From the NCBI RefSeq assembly GCF_001592945.1, contig NZ_LRPB01000049.1, forward strand, positions 62,001 through 126,000: a stretch of 64,000 nucleotides of DNA, read 5' to 3'. This stretch comes from Roseivirga seohaensis (lineage in GTDB: Bacteria > Bacteroidota > Bacteroidia > Cytophagales > Cyclobacteriaceae). The notes beneath the pieces are model-generated. The model worked only from the letters and a program-made list of their open reading frames with translations. It had not been told where the DNA came from and ran no database searches. Each line of letters starts with the position of its first letter. Positions within the stretch are counted from its first letter, which is position 1. Of the stretch, positions 34,652 through 43,228 are shown one piece after another. The translations under genes were made by a program, and so were the position numbers.

Positions 34652-36049
34652 ATGGCTACTAAATACGATTTAATAGTAATAGGCAGTGGACCCGGTGGAT
34701 ATGTGGCAGCGATTAGAGCGTCTCAATTGGGTATGAAAGTTGGCGTGGTAGAGCGCTCAGAACTAGGCGGAATATGCCTGAACTGGGGTTGTATCCCAAC
34801 CAAAGCATTGCTTAAAAGTGCTCAGGTATATGAGTATGTTCAACACGCGCAAGACTACGGAATCAAGATTGACGGTAAGTTTTCTGCCGATTTTGACGGC
34901 ATGGTAAAACGTAGCCGTGACGTAGCCGCTGGAATGAGCAAAGGAATTCAGTTCTTGTTTAAGAAGAACAAGATCGATCATATCGAAGGCTTTGGTAAAC
35001 TTAAAGCTGGTAAAAAAGTGGAAGTAACTGGTGCAGATGGTAAAAAAGTAGACTACTCTGCTGACAACATTATTCTAGCGACTGGTGGCCGTTCTAGAGA
35101 ATTGCCAAACTTACCCATTGACGGAAAGAAAATTATAGGCTACAGACAAGCCATGGTGCTCGACAAACAGCCAAAATCTATGGTAATTGTTGGTTCTGGC
35201 GCAATTGGAGTTGAGTTCGCTTACTTCTACAACTCAATTGGAACGGAAGTAACTATTGTTGAATATATGGACAGAATTGTTCCGGTTGAAGACGCTGAGG
35301 TGTCTAAACAATTGGAAAGGAGCTTCAAAAAAGCAGGTATGAAAATCATGACCAGCGCTGAAGTAACTTCTGTAGATACAAAAGGTAAAACTTGTAAGGT
35401 TACGGTTAAAACCAAAAAGGGTGACGAAGTGCTAGATGCTGATGTAGTACTTTCAGCAGTAGGTGTTTCTACCAACTTAGAAGGAATTGGCCTTGAAGAC
35501 CTTAAGGTGAAAACTGAAAAAGGAAAAGTAATTGTAGACGACTTCTACAAAACAAATGTAGATGGCATTTATGCCATTGGTGATATCGTTCACGGCCCAG
35601 CTTTGGCGCACGTAGCATCTGCTGAAGGTATTATTTGTGTGGAGAAAATTGCGGGTGAAAACCCAGAAGCATTAGACTACGGAAATATCCCAGGCTGTAC
35701 TTATTGCCAGCCAGAAGTAGCCTCAGTAGGTTATACCGAAGCTGCCGCTAAAGAGGCAGGTTATGAGATTAAAGTGGGTAAATTTCCATTCTCAGCTTCA
35801 GGAAAAGCGAAAGCTGGTGGCGCTAGCGATGGTTTCGTAAAATTAATCTTCGATGCAAAGTATGGTGAAGTATTAGGTGCTCATATGATTGGAGCGAATG
35901 TAACTGAAATGATTGCCGAAATGGTTTCTGTAAGAAAACTGGAAACCACTGGCCATGAGATCATTAAAACAGTTCACCCTCATCCTACAATGTCTGAAGC
36001 CATTATGGAAGCAGCAGCTGCGGCTTATGATGAAGTAATTCATTTGTAA
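34652..36049 (+). CDS. lpdA: Dihydrolipoyl dehydrogenase (E3)
   Basis: A 465-residue flavoprotein of normal length. FAD-binding GSGPGGYVAAI at the start, the redox-active disulfide C42/C47 in GGICLNWGCIPTKALL, the NAD-binding GSGAIGVEFAYF, the second FAD site YAIGDIVHGPALAHVA and the catalytic HPHPTMSEAIMEA near the C terminus are all intact. It re-oxidises dihydrolipoamide in pyruvate, 2-oxoglutarate or branched-chain 2-oxoacid dehydrogenase complexes, reducing NAD+. No E1 or E2 genes are adjacent, so it could serve several complexes. Confidence 0.97.
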   Translation: MATKYDLIVIGSGPGGYVAAIRASQLGMKVGVVERSELGGICLNWGCIPTKALLKSAQVYEYVQHAQDYGIKIDGKFSADFDGMVKRSRDVAAGMSKGIQFLFKKNKIDHIEGFGKLKAGKKVEVTGADGKKVDYSADNIILATGGRSRELPNLPIDGKKIIGYRQAMVLDKQPKSMVIVGSGAIGVEFAYFYNSIGTEVTIVEYMDRIVPVEDAEVSKQLERSFKKAGMKIMTSAEVTSVDTKGKTCKVTVKTKKGDEVLDADVVLSAVGVSTNLEGIGLEDLKVKTEKGKVIVDDFYKTNVDGIYAIGDIVHGPALAHVASAEGIICVEKIAGENPEALDYGNIPGCTYCQPEVASVGYTEAAAKEAGYEIKVGKFPFSASGKAKAGGASDGFVKLIFDAKYGEVLGAHMIGANVTEMIAEMVSVRKLETTGHEIIKTVHPHPTMSEAIMEAAAAAYDEVIHL

Positions 36050-36080
36050 ACCACAGTTTATAATAATATATTTAGAAGGT

Positions 36081-36112
36081 AAAGGGCTTGTTCATCGAGC
36101 CCTTTACTTTTA
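36081..36112 (+). terminator. Terminator-like hairpin between lpdA and the sigma factor gene
   Basis: AAAGGGCT (36081-36088) pairs with AGCCCTTT (36098-36105) around a 9-base loop, followed by ACTTTT. The T-run is weak. The hairpin overlaps the only upstream TTG candidate start of the sigma factor frame (36088). Confidence 0.65.
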
Positions 36113-36684
36113 CCACAAACAATAAACTAACCATAGCACGTACCCTAGATCATATTGAAGAGCAAGAATTGATCTTGAAATTAAAAAATCAGGACAAGGA
36201 TGCACTATCGTATTTATATGATAAATATGGCGCAGCGTTGTATGGCGCTGTTCAGCGGATTGTACAAGATGAAGACGTGACCGCTGAAGTTGTTCAAGAT
36301 ATTTTCTTGAAAATTTGGAATAAGATCGGAATGTACGACCCCCAAAAAGGGCGTCTGTTTACTTGGATGCTCAATTTGTCGAGAAATGCTGCCATTGATA
36401 AAATACGTTCTAAAGAAATAAAAAGAAGTGCTAAAACTGATTCTATAGATGAGTACGTATATACCATCGACCGACAAAACAGCACAGAAACTTCAGTTGA
36501 TGGAATTGGTGTAAGAGCGTTGATGGACGCCCTAGTTGAAGAACAGAGGTTTGTTCTGTTAAAGGTATACTTCGAAGGCTTTTCTCATTCAGAAATTGCT
36601 GACGAATATGATATACCCTTGGGTACAGTCAAATCTCGTTTGCGATCGGCTTTAAAACATTTAAGAAATAAAGTACAGTTGTAA
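36088..36684 (+). CDS. ECF-type RNA polymerase sigma factor (start uncertain)
   Basis: Up to 198 residues. Region 2 shows ALSYLYDKYGAALYG, VVQDIFLKIWNKIGMY and GRLFTWMLNLSRNAAIDKIRS; region 4 shows FVLLKVYFEGFSHSEIADEY followed by PLGTVKSRLRSALKHLR. This is the SigK/RpoE-like group paired with RskA-type anti-sigma factors. The frame has no ATG before region 2: the track start is a TTG at 36088 inside a hairpin, and later options are TTG codons at 36169 or 36175 or a non-canonical codon. The conserved part begins near EEQELILKLK, so a start near 36169 loses little. The downstream anti-sigma gene starts directly after the stop. Confidence 0.9.
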   Translation: MFIEPFTFTTNNKLTIARTLDHIEEQELILKLKNQDKDALSYLYDKYGAALYGAVQRIVQDEDVTAEVVQDIFLKIWNKIGMYDPQKGRLFTWMLNLSRNAAIDKIRSKEIKRSAKTDSIDEYVYTIDRQNSTETSVDGIGVRALMDALVEEQRFVLLKVYFEGFSHSEIADEYDIPLGTVKSRLRSALKHLRNKVQL

Positions 36685-37506
36685 TTGGATATTAAAGAAT
36701 ACATAGCGTCTGGCATACTCGAAGAATACATCTTCGATACGCTCTCCCCACAAGAGCGTATAGAGGTAGAGTTGCGCCTAGCTGAGTATCCTGAATTGCG
36801 TGAAGAATTAAACGCCATTGAGGATAGCTTAGAAGGCATCGCCATGGCTACTGCAATCCAACCACCTGCCGATCTGAAAGCAAATATTATGTCGGCTTTG
36901 GGCGATAGTGAGGTGGGATTGAAAAATGAGAGTACGCAACAAAAGGAGGCACCAAAGGTGATTCCTATGCCACAAACCAATAATGGAATGTGGAAATATA
37001 TGGTGGCCGCCTCAGTAACCATAGCACTGGTAACTTCATACTTAGCTTATGATTATCACGGAAAATGGAAGGCTTCTTCCGATGCTTTTGCCCAACTACA
37101 AGCACAGAATGCTCAAATGGCAGAGCAATACAATCAAGTAAATAACCGCTTAGACGACTTGGTAGCTGATATTGATATTATCACCAATACGGATTTTAAG
37201 CGCGTGAATATGGGGGCGGTAGACCCAACCCAATCTTACGCAGCAAGTGTGTATTGGAATGCTAAAACCGATGAAGCTTACCTAAACATTCAACAGTTAA
37301 AAACATTAAGCGAAGAGCAACAGTATCAGCTTTGGGCCATTGTAGATGGAGTGCCAGTAGATATGGGCGTATTTGATTTTGATGTGGAAGGACTGATGAA
37401 AATGAAGAATGTTCAGAATGCCTCCATGTTTGCGGTAACCATTGAGCCTAAAGGCGGAAGTGAAAACCCAACACTTGACCTAATGCAAGTAGCTGGAGCA
37501 GTCTAA
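36685..37506 (+). CDS. RskA-like anti-sigma factor
   Basis: A 273-residue membrane protein with a TTG start immediately after the sigma factor stop. The N-terminal cytoplasmic domain (about 1-75, IASGILEEYIFDTLSPQE) fits the zinc-less anti-sigma fold that holds region 2/4 of the sigma factor. One membrane span is at about 102-122. A short coiled coil (about 125-165) precedes the RskA C-terminal domain, with SVYWNAKTDEAYLNI, QYQLWAIVDGVPVDMG and a FAVTIEPKGGSENPT end. Such proteins release the sigma factor after cleavage or redox/envelope signals. Targets in this genome are unknown. Confidence 0.9.
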   Translation: MDIKEYIASGILEEYIFDTLSPQERIEVELRLAEYPELREELNAIEDSLEGIAMATAIQPPADLKANIMSALGDSEVGLKNESTQQKEAPKVIPMPQTNNGMWKYMVAASVTIALVTSYLAYDYHGKWKASSDAFAQLQAQNAQMAEQYNQVNNRLDDLVADIDIITNTDFKRVNMGAVDPTQSYAASVYWNAKTDEAYLNIQQLKTLSEEQQYQLWAIVDGVPVDMGVFDFDVEGLMKMKNVQNASMFAVTIEPKGGSENPTLDLMQVAGAV

Positions 37507-37534
37507 ACCTTAAAAGCTTTTATCAAAGAAATTG

Positions 37535-37558
37535 AAACCACCGGAAGGTGGTTTTTTT
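37535..37558 (+). terminator. Rho-independent terminator after the anti-sigma gene
   Basis: AAACCACC / GGTGGTTT stem of 8 bp with a GGAA loop, continuing into seven T. Ends the sigma/anti-sigma operon. Confidence 0.92.
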
Positions 37559-37710
37559 GTGCTCTTTCTTTTCTTAAAAATACGGGTGTCATCTTAATGG
37601 CAGACTGAAAGCAAAAGCACTGTCGCTTTCTTTTCCTGAGGAACGAAGGATCTATAATTGAGGTCTGTGTTTCTGAAGTAGAATTAGCTTCGAGAACTCT
37701 GTTGGAAATT

Positions 37711-37770
37711 ACCGTCACTCTGAGCTATTTGTTTTTTATGCAAGAGCGAAAGAGTCCGTTTGATTAAACT
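37711..37770 (+). repeat. Dispersed intergenic repeat, copy 1
   Basis: ACCGTCACTCTGAGCTAT, about 17 unrelated bases, then CGAAAGAGTCCGTTTGATTAA. The same order of elements occurs at 49737-49792, in the same orientation. The preceding 37607-37700 stretch contains other decayed fragments of this style (for example GAACGAAGGATCT). Confidence 0.6.
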
Positions 37771-37927
37771 ATCTATAATTTAGTGCTTTCCCTCTTTAGA
37801 AGTGAGAAATCTGAATACATCTGGGTAATAAAATCTACAATCTACTAAACTAAAAACAGCCCTGATATGCTCTAAACGCATTGGAGCACTAATTGCCAAT
37901 TAGTTTTCATTACCAAATCAAAGAAAA

Positions 37928-38143
37928 ATGAAAACCATAGGAATCATATTACTCGTAGGCGGAATTTTAATGACAATTTTCACTGGGGTTAACTTAGTTA
38001 CCAAAGAGGAGGAGGTAGTTGATCTAGGCATTGTTGAAATCAATAAGAAAGAAAATAATCCAATCTATTGGTCGCCAATTACTGGTGGTGTATTGGCCGT
38101 AATTGGTGCGATTGTACTGGTTGCTGGGAAAAAGAAAGGATAG
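37928..38143 (+). CDS. Small two-span membrane protein
   Basis: A 71-residue protein with a hydrophobic segment at about 3-24, a charged loop of about 25 residues (NLVTKEEEVVDLGIVEINKK) and a second hydrophobic segment at about 48-67 ending in a lysine-rich tail. The form is common among small Bacteroidota inner-membrane proteins without known function. It has a normal ATG and its own leader and is isolated between a non-coding gap and the convergent TonB-receptor gene, which supports it being real, but no family function can be given. Confidence 0.7.
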   Translation: MKTIGIILLVGGILMTIFTGVNLVTKEEEVVDLGIVEINKKENNPIYWSPITGGVLAVIGAIVLVAGKKKG

Positions 38144-38162
38144 GCTTTTAGTCTTCCACCTT

Positions 38163-38248
38163 AACCCTTGGAGGGTTAGAGAACTGAAGTCTAATACTCA
38201 TGGCCGTTTTTAGCCTTAGTATTGTACTATAGAAAACCCTCCAAGAGT
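38163..38248. repeat. Long-range inverted repeat
   Basis: ACCCTTGGAGGGTT near 38163-38177 is complementary, with one mismatch, to AACCCTCCAAGAGT near 38234-38248. The first arm is itself a short hairpin. It lies between two convergent genes and probably forms part of the transcript ends. Confidence 0.45.
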
Positions 38249-38252
38249 TTTC

Positions 38253-38284
38253 AAAAAAAAGAGCCTCACCTTACGGTGAGACTC
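38253..38284 (-). terminator. Terminator of the TonB-receptor operon
   Basis: GAG-CTCACC with GGTGAG-CTC stem (38261-38284, one mismatch) around a TTAC loop; read on the minus strand it is followed by a run of eight T (A-run at 38253-38260). Confidence 0.88.
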
Positions 38285-38333
38285 CCATCAGAAAATCAAT
38301 TGCTTGAATTCCCTTGTCAAAGATCAAGTTCAT

Positions 38334-40589
38334 TTAGAATTTAACAGCAACAGATAATCTGGCTTGAAATGGTGTGCCTGGTGTAAAATGTATTTCACTT
38401 ACAGGCTGAGCTTCATTTCGCAATCTCGACTCTGTATCGAATTGCGCTTCTCTCCATTCGGTGTTTAAAATATTTTCTACAGCAATTCCAAAGTCGAATG
38501 CGCCAACTTCATAGTTCAAAACAGCATCCATAAGAAAATACCCTTTGGCAACTACGCTATTGTCTTCATTGGCTGCTCTGTCATCTAAATAGCGGTAGCG
38601 TAAACTCCCTCTAAAGCCTTTTTTTCCTTCATAATTCAATCCGCCAATGCTAGTGAAAGTAGGGGCTAATGGAATGTAATTCTGTCCTTCCGCTTCATCT
38701 ACCGATTTCGGGTCTGTATAATTCAAATCTATATTGGCGTATAAAGAAGGCGTAAGCTGATAACGAACAGTTAAGTCTACTCCCTGTCGCTGAGTTTTAC
38801 CTCCAGCTTCAACTACTCCTTCATCTCCCACATACACAAACTCTTGAGCCAAATCCAGTCGCCATAAGGCTACGTTCACCAAAAGATTTTCGGTAGGTTT
38901 CCAAAGTGTACCCAAGTCAACGCCATATGCTTTTGGCAGAATATCGTTTCCGTTTTGGGCAACTACAACACGCGCATCGTTTGAATGGTAGCCAATTCCT
39001 GATTTTACATAGAAGTTTAAATTCTTACCTGCCTCATAGCTGATCTTGAATTTTGGAGTTAGTATTCCTTTATTTTCTACTTGTCTGTTATAAGTAGGGG
39101 TAAGTGCATCTACATAATCGAAAGTGAAGTAATCGTACCTTAAACCTGCGGTTAATGAGAGTCTTTTTGTTAGATCCAATTGCTCTTCGGCATAGAAGTA
39201 AACGCTTGATTCCCTAATGTCTCCTCGGGCCAAATCCGATAATACTTCTCTTCTGTTCAATGTTCTTGATAGGCGAATGTCATTCACCTGATCGTACCTA
39301 AAACCTGTTCCGAATTCGGTGGAGGCTTTTAACCCAAACAAACTCCAGTTATTCCAGTAGCTATTATTACTGCCATAAATCTGTCGGTCTTCGGTTTGCG
39401 TAATTTGATCACCATTGATCGGGTCGTTTAGGAAAAAGGTGAAATTAGAAACAAGTTTAAAATCATACTTCGACATAAAAACCTGATTTTCAATAATTCC
39501 CCCATCCGATAAATCGGTTGTGAGTTTGGCATTTAAATTTACTCTACTGGTATTTCCTCCTTCAGTATCGTCAATCGCTCCAAACCTTGAAATCTGTCCG
39601 CTCTCAATTGCTCTTAAAGGTATTTGTCCCGAAGCATCCCAACTGCTGGTAAAGGCAGAGGTAGATAGTTCTATGGTCTTGTTATCTGAAAGTCGTTGGT
39701 GGTATTTTAAAAGCGTGTTGAATCGGTTAAAATTCTGTGAGCTTTCAAAATAACCATCGGTACGAAAGTATTCCGTAGCCAAATAGAGGCTTGGGTCTTT
39801 GGTAGTTTTTGGTTCTAATAAGTTAAAAAGACCAACCGTTCTGAAAGTACCGAACTGACCGCCTTCAACTTTGAATAAATTAGACTCCAATCGTTTTTTA
39901 GTGCTGAAGGCAGCAAAACCCGCAGTATTAAAATCTCCTTTATTGGCATAGTATGGGCCTTTATCAAAAGCAACTCTCTCTATGGTTTCTGGAATTACAA
40001 AGTGCAAATCTGAATAGCCTTGACCATGGGCATGCGAGACCATATTCACGGGCATTCCATCTACAGAAAGGGCAATGTCTGTTCCGTGGTCTATATCAAA
40101 ACCACGAAGGAAAATTTGCTCTGCTTTACCTCCTCCGGCATGCTGGGCAATAAAAAGACCTGGTACAATTTTCAGCACATCTTGCGAAGTACTAATGGGC
40201 CTAAGTTCAATGTCTAATGCTGAAATAATGGAAGCATTCTGCGCTAAGTTTTGAGTTACTTGAACATCGCCAAGTGAAAGGGCAGAAGGTTTAAGTGAGA
40301 GCTCAACTTGAGTTGTATTACCTTCTGTTACCATTACTTTTTTGCTGAGTTTTTCAAAGCCAACAAAACTTATTTCCAATTCATACTCACCAGTTTTAAG
40401 GTTTTGAATAGAAAATTTTCCGTAACTATTTGCGGCCGCTCCTAAACTTGTTTGTGCTATGGCAACGCTGGCACCTACTAAGGGTTCGCCAGAATCTTGA
40501 TCTATGATTGTGCCCTTGATTTCTCCTGTTTGGGCAGCCAGACTGCTGGTAATTAAACACAGCAATACTATGATGAATTTAAATTTCAT
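38334..40589 (-). CDS. TonB-dependent outer-membrane receptor of the DUF4331/His-rich cluster
   Basis: A 751-residue receptor with a signal peptide (cleavage after LAAQ near 20), a carboxypeptidase-regulatory-like domain (about 22-105, GTIIDQDSGEPLVGASV), a plug (about 115-235, with IFLRGFDIDHGTDIALSVDG and the histidine-containing block MVSHAHGQGYSDLHF) and a barrel ending FQARLSVAVKF. It lacks a SusD partner and the SusC-type length, so it resembles receptors for metal complexes or cofactors rather than glycans. The gene order upstream on the same strand (fasciclin, split DUF4331, TPR lipoprotein, His-rich protein) suggests a shared envelope pathway. The ligand is unknown; a divalent metal or its chelate is an inference from the His-rich neighbour. 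Confidence 0.92.
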   Translation of the reverse strand: MKFKFIIVLLCLITSSLAAQTGEIKGTIIDQDSGEPLVGASVAIAQTSLGAAANSYGKFSIQNLKTGEYELEISFVGFEKLSKKVMVTEGNTTQVELSLKPSALSLGDVQVTQNLAQNASIISALDIELRPISTSQDVLKIVPGLFIAQHAGGGKAEQIFLRGFDIDHGTDIALSVDGMPVNMVSHAHGQGYSDLHFVIPETIERVAFDKGPYYANKGDFNTAGFAAFSTKKRLESNLFKVEGGQFGTFRTVGLFNLLEPKTTKDPSLYLATEYFRTDGYFESSQNFNRFNTLLKYHQRLSDNKTIELSTSAFTSSWDASGQIPLRAIESGQISRFGAIDDTEGGNTSRVNLNAKLTTDLSDGGIIENQVFMSKYDFKLVSNFTFFLNDPINGDQITQTEDRQIYGSNNSYWNNWSLFGLKASTEFGTGFRYDQVNDIRLSRTLNRREVLSDLARGDIRESSVYFYAEEQLDLTKRLSLTAGLRYDYFTFDYVDALTPTYNRQVENKGILTPKFKISYEAGKNLNFYVKSGIGYHSNDARVVVAQNGNDILPKAYGVDLGTLWKPTENLLVNVALWRLDLAQEFVYVGDEGVVEAGGKTQRQGVDLTVRYQLTPSLYANIDLNYTDPKSVDEAEGQNYIPLAPTFTSIGGLNYEGKKGFRGSLRYRYLDDRAANEDNSVVAKGYFLMDAVLNYEVGAFDFGIAVENILNTEWREAQFDTESRLRNEAQPVSEIHFTPGTPFQARLSVAVKF

Positions 40590-40723
40590 GTTGTTAATGT
40601 TAAAGCCTCATGAGCGACAGATTAATGTTATTAGACATTCGTATCCTATTCAGGACATGAAAGTTCTGTGCTCAATTAATGATTTGATTTAGTAGCCAAC
40701 AGATGAGTTGGCATTTCGAGGAA

Positions 40724-41230
40724 TTAACAAATGCTTGGAGGCGGAGGAGTAACTGGCTCTGTATCTAAACTTTTGTAAAGGCTTAAATAATGATGCTCAG
40801 TTTCTGAAAGCTTGAATTGGGTAGCAACATGCTCAGTTAAATTATTAGCCTGCGTATAAACAAAAATGAAAAGAGGATTTAAAGTTTTGGTTGGTGAAAC
40901 ATCTTTGTCCTGACTATTCAGTTTGTTAAACCCCAAAGTGTGATCTTCAATGTTGTGCTTATTGTTATTGGTTTGGGTTTCAACATGATCGTGATCATTG
41001 TCTACTGCATGATGGCTTTCATTTTCAGTAACTGCATCGTGTTCATGATGATGACTTTCGTCTTTTTCCTCCTCATGTCCATGGCCATGCTCGTGTTTAT
41101 GAGCATGACCATGGCTATGAAATGGGTTTTCTATGGCATGTAAAAAACTATGGCCTGCTGTCGCTGCCCCATACCCAAAGAGTATGATCACGTAGGTGAT
41201 TAGAAGTCCGGTGGCGACAAGCTTGGTCAT
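40724..41230 (-). CDS. Histidine-rich membrane-anchored protein, probable metal binder
   Basis: A 168-residue protein with an N-terminal hydrophobic segment (about 4-25). Residues about 35-90 are packed with histidine and acidic residues (for example HSHGHAHKHEHGHGHEEE and DESHHHEHD, then NDHDHVET). Such tracts bind zinc, nickel, cobalt or copper. The remainder (about 105-168) has a short helical segment near KLSETEHHYLSLYKSL and a PVTPPPPSIC end. Its start is directly adjacent to the stop of the TPR lipoprotein (no gap), and the TonB receptor follows by about 135 bases. Likely role: metal storage, sensing or hand-over in the periplasm; unproven. Confidence 0.75.
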   Translation of the reverse strand: MTKLVATGLLITYVIILFGYGAATAGHSFLHAIENPFHSHGHAHKHEHGHGHEEEKDESHHHEHDAVTENESHHAVDNDHDHVETQTNNNKHNIEDHTLGFNKLNSQDKDVSPTKTLNPLFIFVYTQANNLTEHVATQFKLSETEHHYLSLYKSLDTEPVTPPPPSIC

Positions 41231-42526
41231 TTAGCTTTTTAGTGCTTTTTCGATTTTTGCAGTAGTTAAAGGGCCTAGCTCAAAAGTGCTTTCTAAAGCT
41301 TCTTTTAAGTAAGTGTTACCTTTTTTCGCAAAATTGTTCATTTTGAAGATTACTCCCAAGTGATAAAGTACTTCAGGGTGAGAAGTCTTATTTTCAATAT
41401 GAGCAGTAGCCAGTTCTAAGGCTTTTTTATGGTTGCCTTTCTGAAAATAAGACCAAGCAAGCAAGTCATACATCTCAGGCGTTGGCCTCTTTTCTTGTTC
41501 GGCAGTTGCCCTTGTTAAGGCCGCATCTGGCATTCTTAAATCTTCGGCCTCTAAAAGAATAAGGTACTTGTTATACATACCTAAATATTCGGGAGAAGAC
41601 GCTTGCGCGTAGTATGCTTTTTTCAATTCTGTAGAAAGTGCTTCATTGTTTTCGTATTCGGCAATTTCGGCCAGAATAAAATTGATCTGAGGATCATTGA
41701 TATGCGCTTTCACCTTGTTTAAAATTCTTTTGGCTTCACTCGTGTTTTTGTCATGTGCAAAGTTAATCCAAGCAATGCCCTGTAATGAATGCCAGTGTTC
41801 TGGATTCTTGTTCAATACTTCTAGGTAGGCATTGTAAGAGTCTTGTATTCTTCCTGCATGGCCGTACATATCGCCTAGATTAGATTTTGCCCAACTGAAA
41901 AGTGAGTTATCTGCTTTTACTCTTTCAAACGCTTGTTCCATAAGTACAATGGCCTGATCTAAATCTCCGTTATGATCTGCCAATTTTGAAGCACGTACTA
42001 GATAATCAAAAGAAGATTTGTTTTCCTGCATGTTCAAGATACCCGTTGCTCTTTGGTATTCTCCCAATTCCATTAGGGCATCAAAGAGTAAATAGTAAGT
42101 ACTTGTTTTTTTATCGCCTTCGGCCAAGGCCATTTCAGCGTATTTTTTTGCCTCGACAAACTCATGTTTGGTAATGGAGTTTCCGCTAAGCGCTTGGTAT
42201 AAACCCGCGTTGCTAAAGGGATTTAATTCAATAGCTTTTTTATAAAGGCTGTCTGAAATGTGGATATTTTCTATAGATCCATCAAGCCTGAATTGTCGGC
42301 TTTTTAAGCCTGCTAGCTTATTGATGTAAGTAACATTTTTGGGGGAACTGGAAAGTTTATTTTCCCAGAATTTAATTTCTTCATTTAAAGTTTCTAAAGA
42401 TTGCTGTGATGGTTGCTCTTGTAGAAACTGATTATAATCTGCCGAATCGGCAATTTTTTGTTCTGACACTTTGCTTTGACAAGAAAGAACAGCGAAGCTA
42501 AGGAATAGCCAAATTAGATTTTTCAT
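41231..42526 (-). CDS. TPR-repeat lipoprotein
   Basis: About 431 residues from the ATG at 42526; the longer frame adds 18 residues before the obvious lipoprotein signal MKNLIWLFLSFAVLSC, whose C16 would be lipidated. The rest is helical with TPR-like units throughout, such as KKYAEMALAEGDKKTSTYYL, QDSYNAYLEVLNKNPEHWHS and KKALELATAHIENKTSHPEV. A surface- or periplasm-facing scaffold. It is in tight order between the second DUF4331 half and the His-rich gene, so it is probably part of the same complex or pathway. Confidence 0.82.
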   Translation of the reverse strand: MKNLIWLFLSFAVLSCQSKVSEQKIADSADYNQFLQEQPSQQSLETLNEEIKFWENKLSSSPKNVTYINKLAGLKSRQFRLDGSIENIHISDSLYKKAIELNPFSNAGLYQALSGNSITKHEFVEAKKYAEMALAEGDKKTSTYYLLFDALMELGEYQRATGILNMQENKSSFDYLVRASKLADHNGDLDQAIVLMEQAFERVKADNSLFSWAKSNLGDMYGHAGRIQDSYNAYLEVLNKNPEHWHSLQGIAWINFAHDKNTSEAKRILNKVKAHINDPQINFILAEIAEYENNEALSTELKKAYYAQASSPEYLGMYNKYLILLEAEDLRMPDAALTRATAEQEKRPTPEMYDLLAWSYFQKGNHKKALELATAHIENKTSHPEVLYHLGVIFKMNNFAKKGNTYLKEALESTFELGPLTTAKIEKALKS

Positions 42527-42576
42527 GATTATAGCTTTTGAGGTGAGAAAAAGAGCAGTCTTGAAATTCGATACAG

Positions 42577-42622
42577 TCACCCTGTCCCGACAATTCGGGA
42601 TGTCTCAGGGTCTGTTGGCTAT
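42577..42622 (+). repeat. Dispersed intergenic repeat with internal hairpin
   Basis: TCACCCTG-TCCCGACAATTCGGGA-TGTCTCAGGGT resembles the TCACCCTGAG family at 37711 and 49737. It can fold as TCCCGA/TCGGGA inside CCCTG/CAGGG. It lies between the DUF4331 C-half gene and the TPR lipoprotein gene, so it may interrupt or modulate the operon. Confidence 0.5.
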
Positions 42623-42657
42623 ACTGAAATTAAAGACTGCTGCTATTTATTTATTGC

Positions 42658-43203
42658 TTACCAAGGTGTGGCCAAGTAAGGGAAAGTAGACAAGAATGCT
42701 TTGTCGTTTGAACTTACGTTGTCGTCAGTTAGGCCAGGGTTATCGGTCGCATTTGGACCACCAAAGATCAGAATTAACTCTACCGTAATTACGTCATCGG
42801 CCAAAGCCCTACCAGTTAACACGTTCGTTCCATCATAGAAAGTTGTTGTTCCATCTAATGATACACTCAAAACATCTGTTGCTAAAGCACCTGTAAAAGT
42901 AGCTGCATCAAAGGTTAATAAGTTGGTAGTGTAATTTGGGTTTAAAGCCAAAAGTTTAGCTTGAAATGCCGACTGGAATGCAGCGCCTTGCATAGAAGGA
43001 ATTGTTGTGTTGAATTCGTCCTTCTTATCAGCCGATACAAATACCGTATTGATGGCAGGTCTACCCATTTGATCTTCTTGTACATATGTAGTTGAAGTTT
43101 CTGGAGTCATTTCTCCGTCATCGTCACCACATGATAAAGTTCCTAGGGCAAGTGTGCAAACTGCGGCTACTGCCCAAAATTTGTTTAAATATGTCTTTTT
43201 CAT
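42658..43203 (-). CDS. DUF4331-like lipoprotein corresponding to the C-terminal half of the family
   Basis: A 181-residue protein with a lipoprotein signal peptide (lipobox LGTLSC, C25). Blocks GRPAINTVFVSADKKDEFN, GRALADDVITVELILIF and NDKAFLSTFPYLATPW match the order and character of the C-terminal half of DUF4331 proteins as I know the family. The N-terminal half of that family is encoded by the gene immediately upstream, 25 bases from this start to that stop. Both halves have their own export signals, so this is a stable gene split rather than a frameshift. Function of DUF4331 is not established; the family is often found in envelope gene clusters. Confidence 0.8.
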   Translation of the reverse strand: MKKTYLNKFWAVAAVCTLALGTLSCGDDDGEMTPETSTTYVQEDQMGRPAINTVFVSADKKDEFNTTIPSMQGAAFQSAFQAKLLALNPNYTTNLLTFDAATFTGALATDVLSVSLDGTTTFYDGTNVLTGRALADDVITVELILIFGGPNATDNPGLTDDNVSSNDKAFLSTFPYLATPW

Positions 43204-43228
43204 CTTAGTATCTTTTTCTGGTTAAAAA

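Larger units (their letters stand above)
37507..37927. other. 421-bp non-coding gap with terminator and decayed repeats
   Basis: No supported gene. The first 50 bases hold the terminator, and about 37600-37770 holds repeat remnants; the rest is AT-rich leader of the small membrane protein gene. Confidence 0.6.

Noticed and set aside
37503-37718. 71-residue minus-strand frame after the anti-sigma gene
   Set aside because: It runs through a terminator and repeat remnants and shows no protein-like conservation pattern.
40940-41143. 67-residue hydrophobic plus-strand frame
   Set aside because: It is the complement of the histidine-rich tract (CAT/CAC codons read as ATG/GTG), not an independent gene.
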